Notes: generated by a model from the letters alone, not told the origin. Numbered from the stretch's first letter, positions 41,970-50,330 are shown. The stretch: DNA of 64,000 nucleotides from Faecalibacterium prausnitzii (GCF_019967995.1 NZ_CP065377.1:1674001-1738000), one strand, 5' to 3'. Numbers and translations are program-made.

Positions 41970-43417
41970 TCGCAGGCTTCGCCGTCCGCGCAGGCATTGC
42001 AGGTGCTGCCCAGTTCGATGGGCACCTCGATGCCCTGTGCGGCCAGCTCCTGATTCTTGGCCACCTGGATCATGATGGCGCACTCCATCCGCTTGCGGAA
42101 CAGCTCACAGCCGTACTCGTACACGCCGGTGATGCTGCCGGTGGCGTGGTATGCGTTGGCCGCACAGCCGCCGGAGCAGTAGAGCTTGGCCCAGCAATCC
42201 TTGCACTCCGGGCGGGCATAGGCGTTGCAGTGCTTGAACTCATCCCGCACGGCGGTGTTGGTGACGCCCTTCCAGATGTCGCCCATCCGGTACTTGGGGT
42301 CGCCGACGAACTGGTGGCAGGGGTACAAATCGCCCCAAGGGGTCACGGCCATGTACTCGGTGCCGGAGCCGCAGCCCGAAATGCGCTTGTAGATGCAGGG
42401 GCCGCCGGTCAGGTCGATCATGTAATGGTAGAAGGTAAAGCCGCGGCCCTCGCGGTCGCGCTTGAGCATCTCCTTGGCCAGGATCTCATACTGCTCCTTC
42501 AGGATGGGCAGGTCGGCCTCGGTCAGGGCGCTGGGGTCGTCCGGCTTGCAGACCACTGGCTCCATGCTCAGCTCGGTGAAGCCGAGGTCTGCCATGTGGA
42601 AGATGTCGTTGGTAAAGTCGGTGTTGAAGTGGGTGTAGGTGCCGCGCATATAGTAGCCCTTGTCGCCGCGCTTCCGGACGAACTCCTGGAACTTGGGCAC
42701 GATAGCGTCATAGCTGCCGTGGCCCGCGTAGTCCTTGCGGAAGCGGTCGTGGACCTCCTTGCGGCCATCGAGGCTCAGGACGACGTTGTGGCACTCCTTG
42801 TTGCAGAAGTCGATCACATCCTCGTCGATCAGCATCCCGTTGGTGGTCATGGTGAAGCGGAAGTTCTTGTTGTGGATCTTCTCCTGTTCGCGGCAGTAGG
42901 CCACCAGCTTCTTCACCATCTCAAAGTTCATCAGCGGCTCACCGCCGAAGAAATCGACTTCGAGGTTGCGGCGGGTGCCGGAGTTCTCGATGAGGAAATC
43001 CATGGCGCGCTTGCCCACCTCAAAGCTCATCAGCGCACGGTCGCCCTGATAGCGGCCCTGCGAGGCGAAGCAGTAGGAGCAGTTCAGGTTGCAGGTGTGA
43101 GCCACATGCAGGCAGAGCGCCTTGACCACGGTGTTGCGGTTCTTGAAGTCGAAGGCCATGTCGGCGTAGGTATCGGGGCTCCACAGCTTGCCCGCCTGTT
43201 CCAGCGCGGCCACATCCTCCAGGCACTGGCGCAGGTCGGCCTCGGTCACGTCGGGGCGGTCGCCGTACTTTTCGAGCATGGCCGCTACGATCGCATCGGC
43301 GGAACGCTCCTTGTACAGGGCGATAACGTCATACGCCACATCGTCCACCACATGCACCGAGCCGCTGCAGGTGTCCAGCACGATGTTATAGCCGTTCAAT
43401 TGATACTGATGTACCAT
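41966..43417 (-). CDS. SCIFF radical-SAM maturase (ranthipeptide thioether synthase)
   Basis: The 483-residue radical-SAM/SPASM enzyme has the cluster motif C-x3-C-x2-C at Cys109, Cys113 and Cys116 (HTCNLNCSYC), and VDFFGGEPLMNFE. The C-terminal SPASM cysteines (ECKDCWAKLYCSGGC and others) bind extra Fe-S clusters. An N-terminal RRE-like part (QYQLNGYNIVLD) binds the precursor. It should form sulfur-to-side-chain thioethers in the SCIFF peptide encoded 68 bp upstream. GGAG six bases before ATG 43417 decides the start; an ATG four codons earlier contains that site. Confidence 0.95.
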   Translation of the reverse strand: MVHQYQLNGYNIVLDTCSGSVHVVDDVAYDVIALYKERSADAIVAAMLEKYGDRPDVTEADLRQCLEDVAALEQAGKLWSPDTYADMAFDFKNRNTVVKALCLHVAHTCNLNCSYCFASQGRYQGDRALMSFEVGKRAMDFLIENSGTRRNLEVDFFGGEPLMNFEMVKKLVAYCREQEKIHNKNFRFTMTTNGMLIDEDVIDFCNKECHNVVLSLDGRKEVHDRFRKDYAGHGSYDAIVPKFQEFVRKRGDKGYYMRGTYTHFNTDFTNDIFHMADLGFTELSMEPVVCKPDDPSALTEADLPILKEQYEILAKEMLKRDREGRGFTFYHYMIDLTGGPCIYKRISGCGSGTEYMAVTPWGDLYPCHQFVGDPKYRMGDIWKGVTNTAVRDEFKHCNAYARPECKDCWAKLYCSGGCAANAYHATGSITGVYEYGCELFRKRMECAIMIQVAKNQELAAQGIEVPIELGSTCNACADGEACE

Positions 43418-43442
43418 TTTAGTCTCCATTCCATTGTTACAT

Positions 43443-43471
43443 AAAAAAATGCCGCCCGGCAAAGGCGGCAT
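43443..43471 (-). terminator. Terminator/attenuator between SCIFF peptide and maturase genes
   Basis: On the minus strand ATGCCGCC, a 7-nt loop, GGCGGCAT and T7. It should let the precursor peptide gene be transcribed in excess over the maturase. Confidence 0.85.
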
Positions 43472-43485
43472 CCGATTTGCAGAAA

Positions 43486-43632
43486 TTACTTGTTGCTGTT
43501 CTCGCACTTCTGGTTTGCCACGCCGCAGGAAGTCTTGCAAGCGGACTGGCAGGAAGTCTGGCACTCGCCGCAGCCACCGGTCACAACGCTCTTGGTCAGG
43601 TCACGAGTAGCGATCGTCTTGATACGTTCCAT
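43486..43632 (-). CDS. SCIFF precursor peptide (six cysteines in forty-five)
   Basis: The 48-residue peptide begins with a leader MERIKTIATRDL and carries six cysteines at 21, 24, 28, 32, 36 and 43 in the pattern GECQTSCQSACKTSCGVAN, the near-invariant SCIFF core. AGAGAGG lies before the ATG at 43632. Its biological role is unknown, though it is conserved across Clostridia. The next gene encodes its radical-SAM partner. Confidence 0.96.
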   Translation of the reverse strand: MERIKTIATRDLTKSVVTGGCGECQTSCQSACKTSCGVANQKCENSNK

Positions 43633-43701
43633 AATATATAACCTCTCTAGCTCAAAAGATTTGATGCGCAGAACCACCCGCGCACGATATTATCTTTGTG
43701 T

Positions 43702-43730
43702 ATAATACCACGGGCCGGGCTGGATGTCAA
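43702..43730 (-). promoter_or_regulatory. Strong sigma-A promoter for the SCIFF locus
   Basis: On the minus strand consensus TTGACA (43730-43725), 17 nt, TATTAT (43707-43702), about 70 nt before the peptide start. Confidence 0.8.
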
Positions 43731-43764
43731 GATTTTTGTCACAGTTTGGCGGGAAGCGAAATGT

Positions 43765-45261
43765 TCACAGCAAAATACAGATGAGGCCGCTGCATCCATC
43801 GTTGATGACTTTTTCCAGCGTATCCTGCAGGCGACCGCGGGCTTCCTGCGGCATGTGCAGCAGCTTGTTCTGCAAGCCCTCGTTGACCAGTTCATGCAGG
43901 CTCTTGCCGAAGATGTTGGATTCCCACAGCCGTTCCGGGTCGGACTCAAAGTCGCCCAGAAGGCTCTGCACCAGATCCTCGCTCTGCTTTTCGGTGCCCA
44001 CGATGGGGTTGATCTCGGTGTGGATCACGGCCTTGAGCATGTGGATGGAGGGGGCACTGGCTTCCAGACGGACACCGTACCGCCCGCCCTGCCGGATGAT
44101 CTCCGGTTCTTCGAGCGAAAGCTCGTCGATGGTGGGCATCACAATGCCGTATCCGGTGGCCTCCACCTGTTCCAGCGCACTGCGGATCTTTTCATATTCG
44201 CGCCTGGCTCTGGAAAGCTCAATGATGCAGGGCATCAGGCCCGCTTCATCGCCGATGGCAAGGCCGGTCTGCTCGCTGAGCACCCGGTAGAACACATCCG
44301 GCTTGAGCAGAACCGTCACCCGCACGATGCCCTCCGAGAGATCCATGCCGCTGAGGGTGGAGCGCTCCACCGAATCGCTGGCAAGGGCTCCGGCGCTGTT
44401 CTGGGCCGGGACATCTTTCATGCGGGAGATTTTCTCCGAAAAATCCAGCGCGGCTGTGTAGATCTCCGTTTGGAGCCAGTGGCCCCGGTCCAGCATGGTG
44501 ACCCAGCGCGGGATGGCAAAATCCAGCTCCCGCACCGGGAACTCGTAGAGCACCCGCCGCAGGATCTCGTGCAGGGCGGCGCGGTCCAGGTCGATGCAGC
44601 TCACAGGCAGCACACTGCGCCCATACGCCTGCTCCATCTGCGCCGCAAGGGCCTGCGTTTCCGGGGCGTCCGGGTGGGTGCTGTTGAGCAGGATGACAAA
44701 GGGCTTGCCCAGCGCTTCCAGCTCCTCCACGACCCGCTGTTCCGCGGGAAGATAGTTTTCCCGCGGGATCTCGCTGATGGTGCCGTCGGTGGTGACGACG
44801 ATGCCGATGGTGGAGTGATCCCGGATGACCTTGCGGGTGCCGGTCTCGGCGGCAAGGTCAAAGGGGATCTCTTCCTCAAACCAGGGGCTTTTGACCATGC
44901 GGGGCTTTTCGTTCTCCTCGTGGCCCATGGCCCCCTCCACCATATAGCCCACGCAGTCGATGAGGCGGATGCGGCACTCGCCGCCGCCTTCCAGCTGGAG
45001 CGGGACGGCGTGTTCCGGGATGAACTTCGGCTCGGTCGTCATGATGGTGCGCCCCGCCGCCGACTGGGGCAGTTCGTCCCGTGCACGGAGGCGGGCGTCG
45101 TCCTCCTCGATGGCAGGCAGCACCAGCTGCTCCATGAATTGCTTGATGAGGGTGCTCTTGCCGGTGCGCACCGGGCCCACCACTCCGATCAGGATCTCGC
45201 CGCCGGTGCGTGCACCGATCTCGCGGCAGACCGTGGCTTCCAAACGTTCCTGCTTTTCCAA
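43765..45261 (-). CDS. spoIVA: Stage IV sporulation protein A (spore coat morphogenetic ATPase)
   Basis: The 498-residue protein is full length for SpoIVA (492 in Bacillus). The N-terminal TRAFAC-type ATPase domain has Walker A VGPVRTGKST near residues 28-37, then TIMTTEPKFIPEHAV, RLIDCVGYMVEGAMGH and DHSTIGIVVTTDG. The C-terminal part ends in hydrophobic GLICILL. In spore-formers it polymerises on the forespore using ATP and is anchored by SpoVM. A SpoVM-like gene is found about 31 kb away in this window. No clear sigma-E promoter was found upstream. Confidence 0.95.
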   Translation of the reverse strand: MEKQERLEATVCREIGARTGGEILIGVVGPVRTGKSTLIKQFMEQLVLPAIEEDDARLRARDELPQSAAGRTIMTTEPKFIPEHAVPLQLEGGGECRIRLIDCVGYMVEGAMGHEENEKPRMVKSPWFEEEIPFDLAAETGTRKVIRDHSTIGIVVTTDGTISEIPRENYLPAEQRVVEELEALGKPFVILLNSTHPDAPETQALAAQMEQAYGRSVLPVSCIDLDRAALHEILRRVLYEFPVRELDFAIPRWVTMLDRGHWLQTEIYTAALDFSEKISRMKDVPAQNSAGALASDSVERSTLSGMDLSEGIVRVTVLLKPDVFYRVLSEQTGLAIGDEAGLMPCIIELSRARREYEKIRSALEQVEATGYGIVMPTIDELSLEEPEIIRQGGRYGVRLEASAPSIHMLKAVIHTEINPIVGTEKQSEDLVQSLLGDFESDPERLWESNIFGKSLHELVNEGLQNKLLHMPQEARGRLQDTLEKVINDGCSGLICILL

Positions 45262-45326
45262 AATGGTCTCCTCCTGTCCGCATCTGGCGTTCTCAGAGAC
45301 ACTATATTCTCAAAACGCAAAAATAG

Positions 45327-45370
45327 AACCCTCTCCCAGCGCACAAGGCTGACGGAGAGGGTTTCCTTTT
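45327..45370. terminator. Bidirectional terminator between rpiR-type gene and spoIVA
   Basis: AACCCTCTCC and GGAGAGGGTT flank a 17-nt loop. The plus-strand side is followed by a T-rich run and the minus-strand side by CTATTTTTG, closing the regulator transcript. Confidence 0.75.
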
Positions 45371-45373
45371 TTA

Positions 45374-46219
45374 TTAGAGCAGCTTGATGGCCACGGCCTC
45401 GCTCGTGCGGTCCTGGGCATCATTGGCCTGCTTGGGGTCATCCAGCATGTAGCGGAGCAACAGCACCTCGGCCACGTAGAGCACCGACACCTTGATGGGG
45501 ATGCTGCCGGAATCCAGCGGGCTTTCCTGTGCGCCGCAGAGCAGCACCACGTCCGCCAGCGCAGCGCCCGGCGAGTCCTCGTAGTGGGTCAGAAGGACGA
45601 TCTTTGCGCCGGATGCCTTTGCGGTGCGCAGGGTCTCCATCATGTCGCGGGTCGCGCCCGAATAGGAGACGAAGAGCACGACGTCCTCCGGCGTCATCAA
45701 GCTGGCGGAGAGAAGCTGCAAGTGGCTGTCTCCTGCCGTGCGGAACTTGTTGGACAGGCTGGAAAAGCGGGCACAGATATCATTGGCCAGCAGCATGCTG
45801 CCGCCCTGCCCCAGGCAGAACACCTGCCTTGCTGCCCGCAGCAGATCCACGGCCTTGTCCACCGCATCCGGTGAAAGGGTGCTCTGGGTGCCATTGATGG
45901 CCGTGATGAACAACGCGCTCGCATGCTCACAGAGCTTGTCGGTGGTCGTGCCCGGTTCCGGCTCCTGCTGATTGATGAGCGAAGCGGTCGCATTGGCCTG
46001 GGCCAGCGCGATGCGCATCTCATGATATCCTTCGAACCCCAGCGCCCGGCAGAACCGGAAAACGGTCGCCTCGGCCACCTTGCACTCCCGCGCCAGCGAC
46101 GAGATCGAAAGATACTGCGCCTCGTCGGCATGGTGGATGAGGTAATCCGCCACCATCCGCCCGGATTTGGTCAGCTCGTCCTGCCGCTGGTGCAGCAGCT
46201 CCCAGAAATTAGTAGACAT
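45374..46219 (-). CDS. MurR/RpiR-family transcriptional regulator
   Basis: The 281-residue regulator has an N-terminal HTH_6 domain (about 1-75: LSISSLARECKVAEATVFRFCRALGFEGYHEMRIALA) and a C-terminal SIS sugar-phosphate-binding domain (VFCLGQGGSMLLA, LFVSYSGATRDMMETL). It lies divergent from the sialic acid operon and most likely controls it, sensing a phosphosugar such as ManNAc-6-P or GlcNAc-6-P; this is inferred from position. ATG 46219 follows GGAGAGAAAG. Confidence 0.9.
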   Translation of the reverse strand: MSTNFWELLHQRQDELTKSGRMVADYLIHHADEAQYLSISSLARECKVAEATVFRFCRALGFEGYHEMRIALAQANATASLINQQEPEPGTTTDKLCEHASALFITAINGTQSTLSPDAVDKAVDLLRAARQVFCLGQGGSMLLANDICARFSSLSNKFRTAGDSHLQLLSASLMTPEDVVLFVSYSGATRDMMETLRTAKASGAKIVLLTHYEDSPGAALADVVLLCGAQESPLDSGSIPIKVSVLYVAEVLLLRYMLDDPKQANDAQDRTSEAVAIKLL

Positions 46220-46312
46220 GTCAGCTTTCTCTCCTACTTTTTCCCCGGCATCCGCGTCTGCTCCGCCGCACATACCGCTGTGACGCCTTTGCCGGGACTC
46301 TTTCTTAATGAA

Positions 46313-46341
46313 AGTATAAAAGAATCTTTCCTCCTTGGCAA
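46313..46341 (-). promoter_or_regulatory. Predicted sigma-A promoter of the rpiR-type gene
   Basis: On the minus strand TTGCCA (46341-46336), 17 nt, TATACT (46318-46313), about 94 nt before the start codon. Confidence 0.65.
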
Positions 46342-46438
46342 GAGCGGCTTTCACCACAAATCACCGCCGTTTTCTGTGCAGAGCGTCCAATTTCAGCCGG
46401 AAAGTACGACTTATTTCCGAAATTTTTTTTCAAAATCA

Positions 46439-46459
46439 GACAAAAACGTCTCTTTTGTC
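46439..46459. promoter_or_regulatory. Candidate regulator operator, GACAAAA inverted repeat
   Basis: GACAAAA-N7-TTTTGTC is a perfect inverted repeat in the AT-rich 497-bp divergent region (46220-46716) between the RpiR-type gene and the sialic acid operon. A further GACAAAA occurs at 46625-46631, within the operon promoter. No gene is visible in the region. Confidence 0.5.
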
Positions 46460-46622
46460 TTCGAAAACTTTTTTCAGGCCATGTAAAAACCGCGTTTTCG
46501 CAATGGTTACAAAATGGCTACAATCACCAAAAAATCCGCCATTTTTGAAAAAGAGCCATTCTCTTCGCTTGATTTGGTAGTTGTTCACAAGAAAGTTTTT
46601 TCAAAATTGTGCATTGCATAGA

Positions 46623-46651
46623 TAGACAAAATGAAAATATTTTTCTATAAT
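46623..46651 (+). promoter_or_regulatory. Promoter of the sialic acid operon with embedded palindrome
   Basis: TAGACA (46623-46628), 17 nt, TATAAT (46646-46651). The spacer holds the palindrome GAAAA-TAT-TTTTC (46633-46645), placed where a bound repressor would block polymerase. Confidence 0.7.
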
Positions 46652-46716
46652 AAAGGCAACAACAGCGGCTCGACACGATAAGCCGCAAACATATGATATG
46701 CAAGGAGAATTTCGTT

Positions 46717-48075
46717 ATGAAAAACTGTATCTCTCGTCGCTCCTTCCTGAAGGCTGCCGGCATCCTGAGCGCAGCAGGCGCACTGGCCGCATGCGGCGGT
46801 TCCTCTTCTTCCAGCACCGCAGCGTCTTCGACCGCCTCTTCCGCAGCTGCTTCCAGCACCGCTGCTGCCGGTGCAAGCATCAAGCTGTGGACATACCCCA
46901 TTGGCGGCTGGGGCAAGGATGAGACTGTGCAGGAGCTGATCTCCAGCTTCAACGCAAAGTATCCGGATATCAAGGTCACTGTCGAGTATCTGGACTACAC
47001 CAACGGCGACGACCAGGTCAACACCGCCATCGAGGGCGGCAGCGCACCCGACCTGATCATGGAAGGCCCGGAGCGTCTGGTCGCAAACTGGGGCAAGAAG
47101 GGCGTCATGGCTCCCCTGAACGATCTGTGGACCGACGATGCCAAGAAGGACATCTACGCATCGGTCGAATCCGCCTGCAAAAACGAGGCCGGTGACTACT
47201 ACGAGTATCCCCTGTGCATGACCGCACACTGCATGGCCGTCAACATGACCAAGGTCAAGGAAGTGGGCGCAGACCAGTACATTGATACCGACAAGCACAC
47301 CTGGAGCACCGACGGCTTCCTGAAGACCGTTGACGCACTGTACAATGGCGGTTACGAGAACGTCGCAGCCATTTATTGCAGCGGCCAGGGCGGCGACCAG
47401 GGCACCCGCGCCATCATCAACAACATGTACGGCGGCACCTTCACCGATGCAGCCCACACCAAGTACACTGCTGACTCCCCCGAAAACATCAAGGCCATCC
47501 AGGCTCTGTACGATGCAAAGGGCGTCAATTTTGATGCTTCCATCAACGGCGGCGAGGAGATCACCCTGTTCCGCAACGGCACGTTGCAGATGGCATTCTG
47601 CTGGAACATCGCACAGCAGTTGAACTCCGACAACAACGACGCCGGTCTGACCAACAGCGGCGACGAGATCTTCCCCATGGCCTTCCCCACCGAGAGCGGT
47701 GACCCGAAGCTGTGCGGCGGTATCTGGGGCTTCGGCATCTTTGACAACGGCGACGAGGCCAAGATCGAAGCAGCCAAGACCTTCATCGACTTCATCGCAG
47801 CAGACCCCGACCAGGTCGGTGCAAGCGTTCTGGCTTCCACCTACTTCCCCGTCCGTGAGAGCGTTGGCGACATCTACGCCGGCAACGACATCATGAGCGA
47901 GTACACCAAGTTCATGTCCTACCTGGGCGACTACTACCAGATCACTCCGGGCTGGGCAACGGCTCGTACCGAGTGGTGGAACATGCTGCAGCGCGTCGGC
48001 ACCGGCGAGCCTGTCGAGCAGGCCGTTGCGACCTTCGTTCAGAATGCAAACGCTGCCGCTACTGCTGAGGCATAA
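46717..48075 (+). CDS. CUT1-type ABC substrate-binding lipoprotein (predicted sialic acid)
   Basis: The 452-residue extracellular binding protein has a signal with SRRSFLK, a twin-arginine-like motif, lipobox LAAC, a Ser/Ala-rich linker to about residue 55, and a family 1 solute-binding fold (SIKLWTYPIGGWGKDETVQELISSFNAKYPDIKV). AAGGAG lies upstream of ATG 46717. It is first in an operon with two permeases and sialic acid catabolic genes, so the ligand is probably N-acetylneuraminate or a derivative. A hairpin after it likely raises its level above the permeases. Confidence 0.85.
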   Translation: MKNCISRRSFLKAAGILSAAGALAACGGSSSSSTAASSTASSAAASSTAAAGASIKLWTYPIGGWGKDETVQELISSFNAKYPDIKVTVEYLDYTNGDDQVNTAIEGGSAPDLIMEGPERLVANWGKKGVMAPLNDLWTDDAKKDIYASVESACKNEAGDYYEYPLCMTAHCMAVNMTKVKEVGADQYIDTDKHTWSTDGFLKTVDALYNGGYENVAAIYCSGQGGDQGTRAIINNMYGGTFTDAAHTKYTADSPENIKAIQALYDAKGVNFDASINGGEEITLFRNGTLQMAFCWNIAQQLNSDNNDAGLTNSGDEIFPMAFPTESGDPKLCGGIWGFGIFDNGDEAKIEAAKTFIDFIAADPDQVGASVLASTYFPVRESVGDIYAGNDIMSEYTKFMSYLGDYYQITPGWATARTEWWNMLQRVGTGEPVEQAVATFVQNANAAATAEA

Positions 48076-48116
48076 GCTGCACACCCCATCCTGACCGTCA
48101 TCTCTTGATAAAACCC

Positions 48117-48160
48117 TTGCCCCTTCCTCGAAAATCCCGGCGAGGGAGGGGCAATTCTTT
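48117..48160 (+). terminator. Intra-operon attenuator after the binding-protein gene
   Basis: TTGCCCCTTCCTCG (48117-48130) pairs with CGAGGGAGGGGCAA (48141-48154) with one weak pair, then TTCTTTT. Partial termination here would favour binding protein over permease. Confidence 0.7.
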
Positions 48161-48201
48161 TGCAAAAAATCCGTCGGGAGCCGATCAAAACGAAAGGTTT
48201 G

Positions 48202-49128
48202 GTGATTTTCTTGGCTGCAAAGACTGCATCGATCAAAGAGCCGAAGCGCAGCCGCGCACTGGTCCGGCAGGAGACCATCGCATCCTACCTCTTCCTTCTG
48301 CCCAGCCTGATCTTCTTCTTGGGATTCGTCATCTACCCCATGGTCCTGTGCGTGGTCACGAGCTTCTTCGATTCCACCATGAACCGCGCCGACATCTTCG
48401 TCGGCCTGGCGAACTACAAAGAGCTGTTCGCAGACCCCATCTTCATCGGCGCACTGAAAAATACCATCATCATCGTCGTGGTCTCCGTGCCGGTTACCTG
48501 TGCATTCTCGCTGTGGGTCAGCTCGGCCATCGTCGATCTGCCGGAGTGGACCACCAGCCTCTTCCGCTGCGTGTTCTATCTCCCCGTCGTCACCGGTTCG
48601 GTCGCCGTTACCGTCGTGTGGAAGTGGATGTACAACAACTACTACGGCATCTTCAACTATCTGGGCAAAACGCTCGGCCTCATCGACAAGAACATCAACT
48701 GGCTGGGCGATGAGCGGTTCGCTCTGGGCTGCATCATCCTCATCCTGCTGACTACCTCCGTGGGCCAGCCCATCGTTCTGTACGTCTCCGCACTGGGCAA
48801 TGTGGACCAGTCCATCGTCGAGGCAGCTGAAGTGGACGGTGCCAACGATTTCCAGGCGTTCTGGAAGATCAAGTGGCCCGCCATCATGCCCACCACCCTG
48901 TACATCCTGGTCATCACCACCATCAACTCCTTCCAGTGCTTCGCACTGATCCAGCTGCTGACGTCCGGCGGCCCCAACCACAGCACCGACACCATCATGT
49001 ACTACATCTACTACACCGCATTCAAGCTGTACCGCTACGGCTACGGCAATGCAATGGGCGTTGTGCTGGCGGTCATCATCGCCATCCTGTCGGCGGTCCA
49101 GTTCAAACTGGGCAATCAGGACAATTAA
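48202..49128 (+). CDS. ABC sugar transporter permease 1 (sialic acid locus)
   Basis: The roughly 308-residue permease has six membrane helices and the CUT1 EAA-type loop as EAAEVDGANDFQAFWKIKWP. ASYLFLLPSLIFFLGFVIYPM is the first helix. The start is uncertain: GTG 48202 follows AAAGG by 4 nt, TTG 48211 follows GGTGA by 5 nt, and an upstream TTG at 48160 has no good site. It forms the transmembrane channel with the next gene product. Confidence 0.88.
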   Translation: MIFLAAKTASIKEPKRSRALVRQETIASYLFLLPSLIFFLGFVIYPMVLCVVTSFFDSTMNRADIFVGLANYKELFADPIFIGALKNTIIIVVVSVPVTCAFSLWVSSAIVDLPEWTTSLFRCVFYLPVVTGSVAVTVVWKWMYNNYYGIFNYLGKTLGLIDKNINWLGDERFALGCIILILLTTSVGQPIVLYVSALGNVDQSIVEAAEVDGANDFQAFWKIKWPAIMPTTLYILVITTINSFQCFALIQLLTSGGPNHSTDTIMYYIYYTAFKLYRYGYGNAMGVVLAVIIAILSAVQFKLGNQDN

Positions 49129-49143
49129 GGGAGGTGCCAAACA

Positions 49144-50112
49144 ATGAGTGCAACTGAAAAGAAACAAAAGCCGTTGAAGCGGCACCCCAGCAAGCTCAAG
49201 AAAGCCAGCGCCTACACCATCCTGACGCTGATCCTCATCAGCATCGTTGCGGTGACGTTCGCTTTCCCGCTGTATTGGATCATCACCGGTTCGTTCAAGA
49301 CCGGCGCTGCCATCAACTCCACCACCCCGGAGTGGTGGCCCCATGAGTGGGTGCTGACCAACTACCAGAAGCTGTTCGCGGGCAAGAGCGCTCCGCTGTG
49401 GCAGTTGGCCATCCCCTTCAGCGCACGGTTCAGCAGCGACGGCGAGCCCATCTATTTCTCCGTCGGCCCCACGGCTCCGGCTGCGCTGCGCTGGATGATC
49501 AACACCGTGTTCATGGCCGTTACCTCCATGATCCTGACCTGCATCACCGCCGCCATGGCGGGCTATGCGCTGGCCAAGAAGCGCTTCGTCGGCCGCAAGG
49601 TGCTGTTCACCCTCATCGTCTGCGCCATGGCACTGCCCAAGCAGGTCATCCTGATCCCCCTGCTGCGTGAGATGAGCTCCCTGAACCTGTATAACACCAT
49701 CTGGGCCGTCATCTTCCCCATCGTCGGCTGGCCATTCGGTGTCTTTTTGATGAAACAGTTCAGTGAGGGCATCCCCACCGAAATGCTGGAAGCGGCCCGC
49801 ATCGACGGTGCGAGCGAAGCAAAGACCTTTATCAGCATCGTTCTGCCGATGGTCAAACCGGGCGTTGGTGCGCTGGCCATCTTCACCTTCATCAACAGCT
49901 GGAACGACTACTTCATGCAGTTGATCATGCTGTCCAGCACCAGCAACCTGACCATTTCGCTGGGCATTGCAAAATTGCAGGCAGAGAACAGCACCGACTT
50001 CGGCCTGATCATGGCCGGTGCCGCACTGGCTGCTGTGCCCATCATCATCATCTTCCTCATCTTCCAGAAGTACTTCACCAAGGGCATCGCAATGGGTGCG
50101 GTTAAGGGCTAA
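49144..50112 (+). CDS. ABC sugar transporter permease 2 (sialic acid locus)
   Basis: The 322-residue permease has a basic N-terminus, six membrane helices and the CUT1 loop EAARIDGASEAKTFISIVLPMVKPG. GGGAGG lies before the ATG. No ATP-binding gene is in the operon, so a shared MsmK-type ATPase from elsewhere is probably used, as is common for CUT1 importers in Firmicutes. Confidence 0.92.
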   Translation: MSATEKKQKPLKRHPSKLKKASAYTILTLILISIVAVTFAFPLYWIITGSFKTGAAINSTTPEWWPHEWVLTNYQKLFAGKSAPLWQLAIPFSARFSSDGEPIYFSVGPTAPAALRWMINTVFMAVTSMILTCITAAMAGYALAKKRFVGRKVLFTLIVCAMALPKQVILIPLLREMSSLNLYNTIWAVIFPIVGWPFGVFLMKQFSEGIPTEMLEAARIDGASEAKTFISIVLPMVKPGVGALAIFTFINSWNDYFMQLIMLSSTSNLTISLGIAKLQAENSTDFGLIMAGAALAAVPIIIIFLIFQKYFTKGIAMGAVKG

Positions 50113-50154
50113 AATCCCGACCGCCGCCTGCGGCGGAAACAGGGAGGGATTTTT
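50111..50154 (+). terminator. Terminator-like hairpin after permease 2
   Basis: AAAATCCC pairs with GGGATTTT around an inner CCGCCG-CGGCGG stem, followed by T. It lies at the stop of permease 2 and would reduce read-through into nanA. Confidence 0.7.
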
Positions 50155-50194
50155 GGCGCAGCGGTCTGCAAGACGCGAGGCCCGCTCAAGGGCC

Positions 50195-50237
50195 GAAGCG
50201 GATGCAGGGCACCGCAAGAGGGCACTGCTTCCGCTTC
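50195..50237 (+). repeat. Second stem-loop in the nanA leader
   Basis: GAAGCGGATGCAG and CTGCTTCCGCTTC are inverted copies with one mismatch, 17 nt apart, in the 218-bp gap between permease 2 and nanA. No gene is seen in the gap. Confidence 0.5.
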
Positions 50238-50330
50238 CCGAACAGAGAGCGCACGAGCTTGCTGTTTTGGTTTTCCTCCCCCAACAAACAACGTCTGAAC
50301 CATGATTCGATAGAGAAGGAGACAAGTATC

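Noticed and set aside
46645..50325. A 1226-codon open frame on the minus strand over the sialic acid transporter genes
   Set aside because: It is antisense to three well-supported genes, rich in Asp/Gly/His/Val/Gln as expected from the complement of GC-biased codons, and has no domain or ribosome binding site.
50202..50330. N-terminal extension of nanA
   Set aside because: The added residues are unlike the family and an AAGGAG sits just before ATG 50331.
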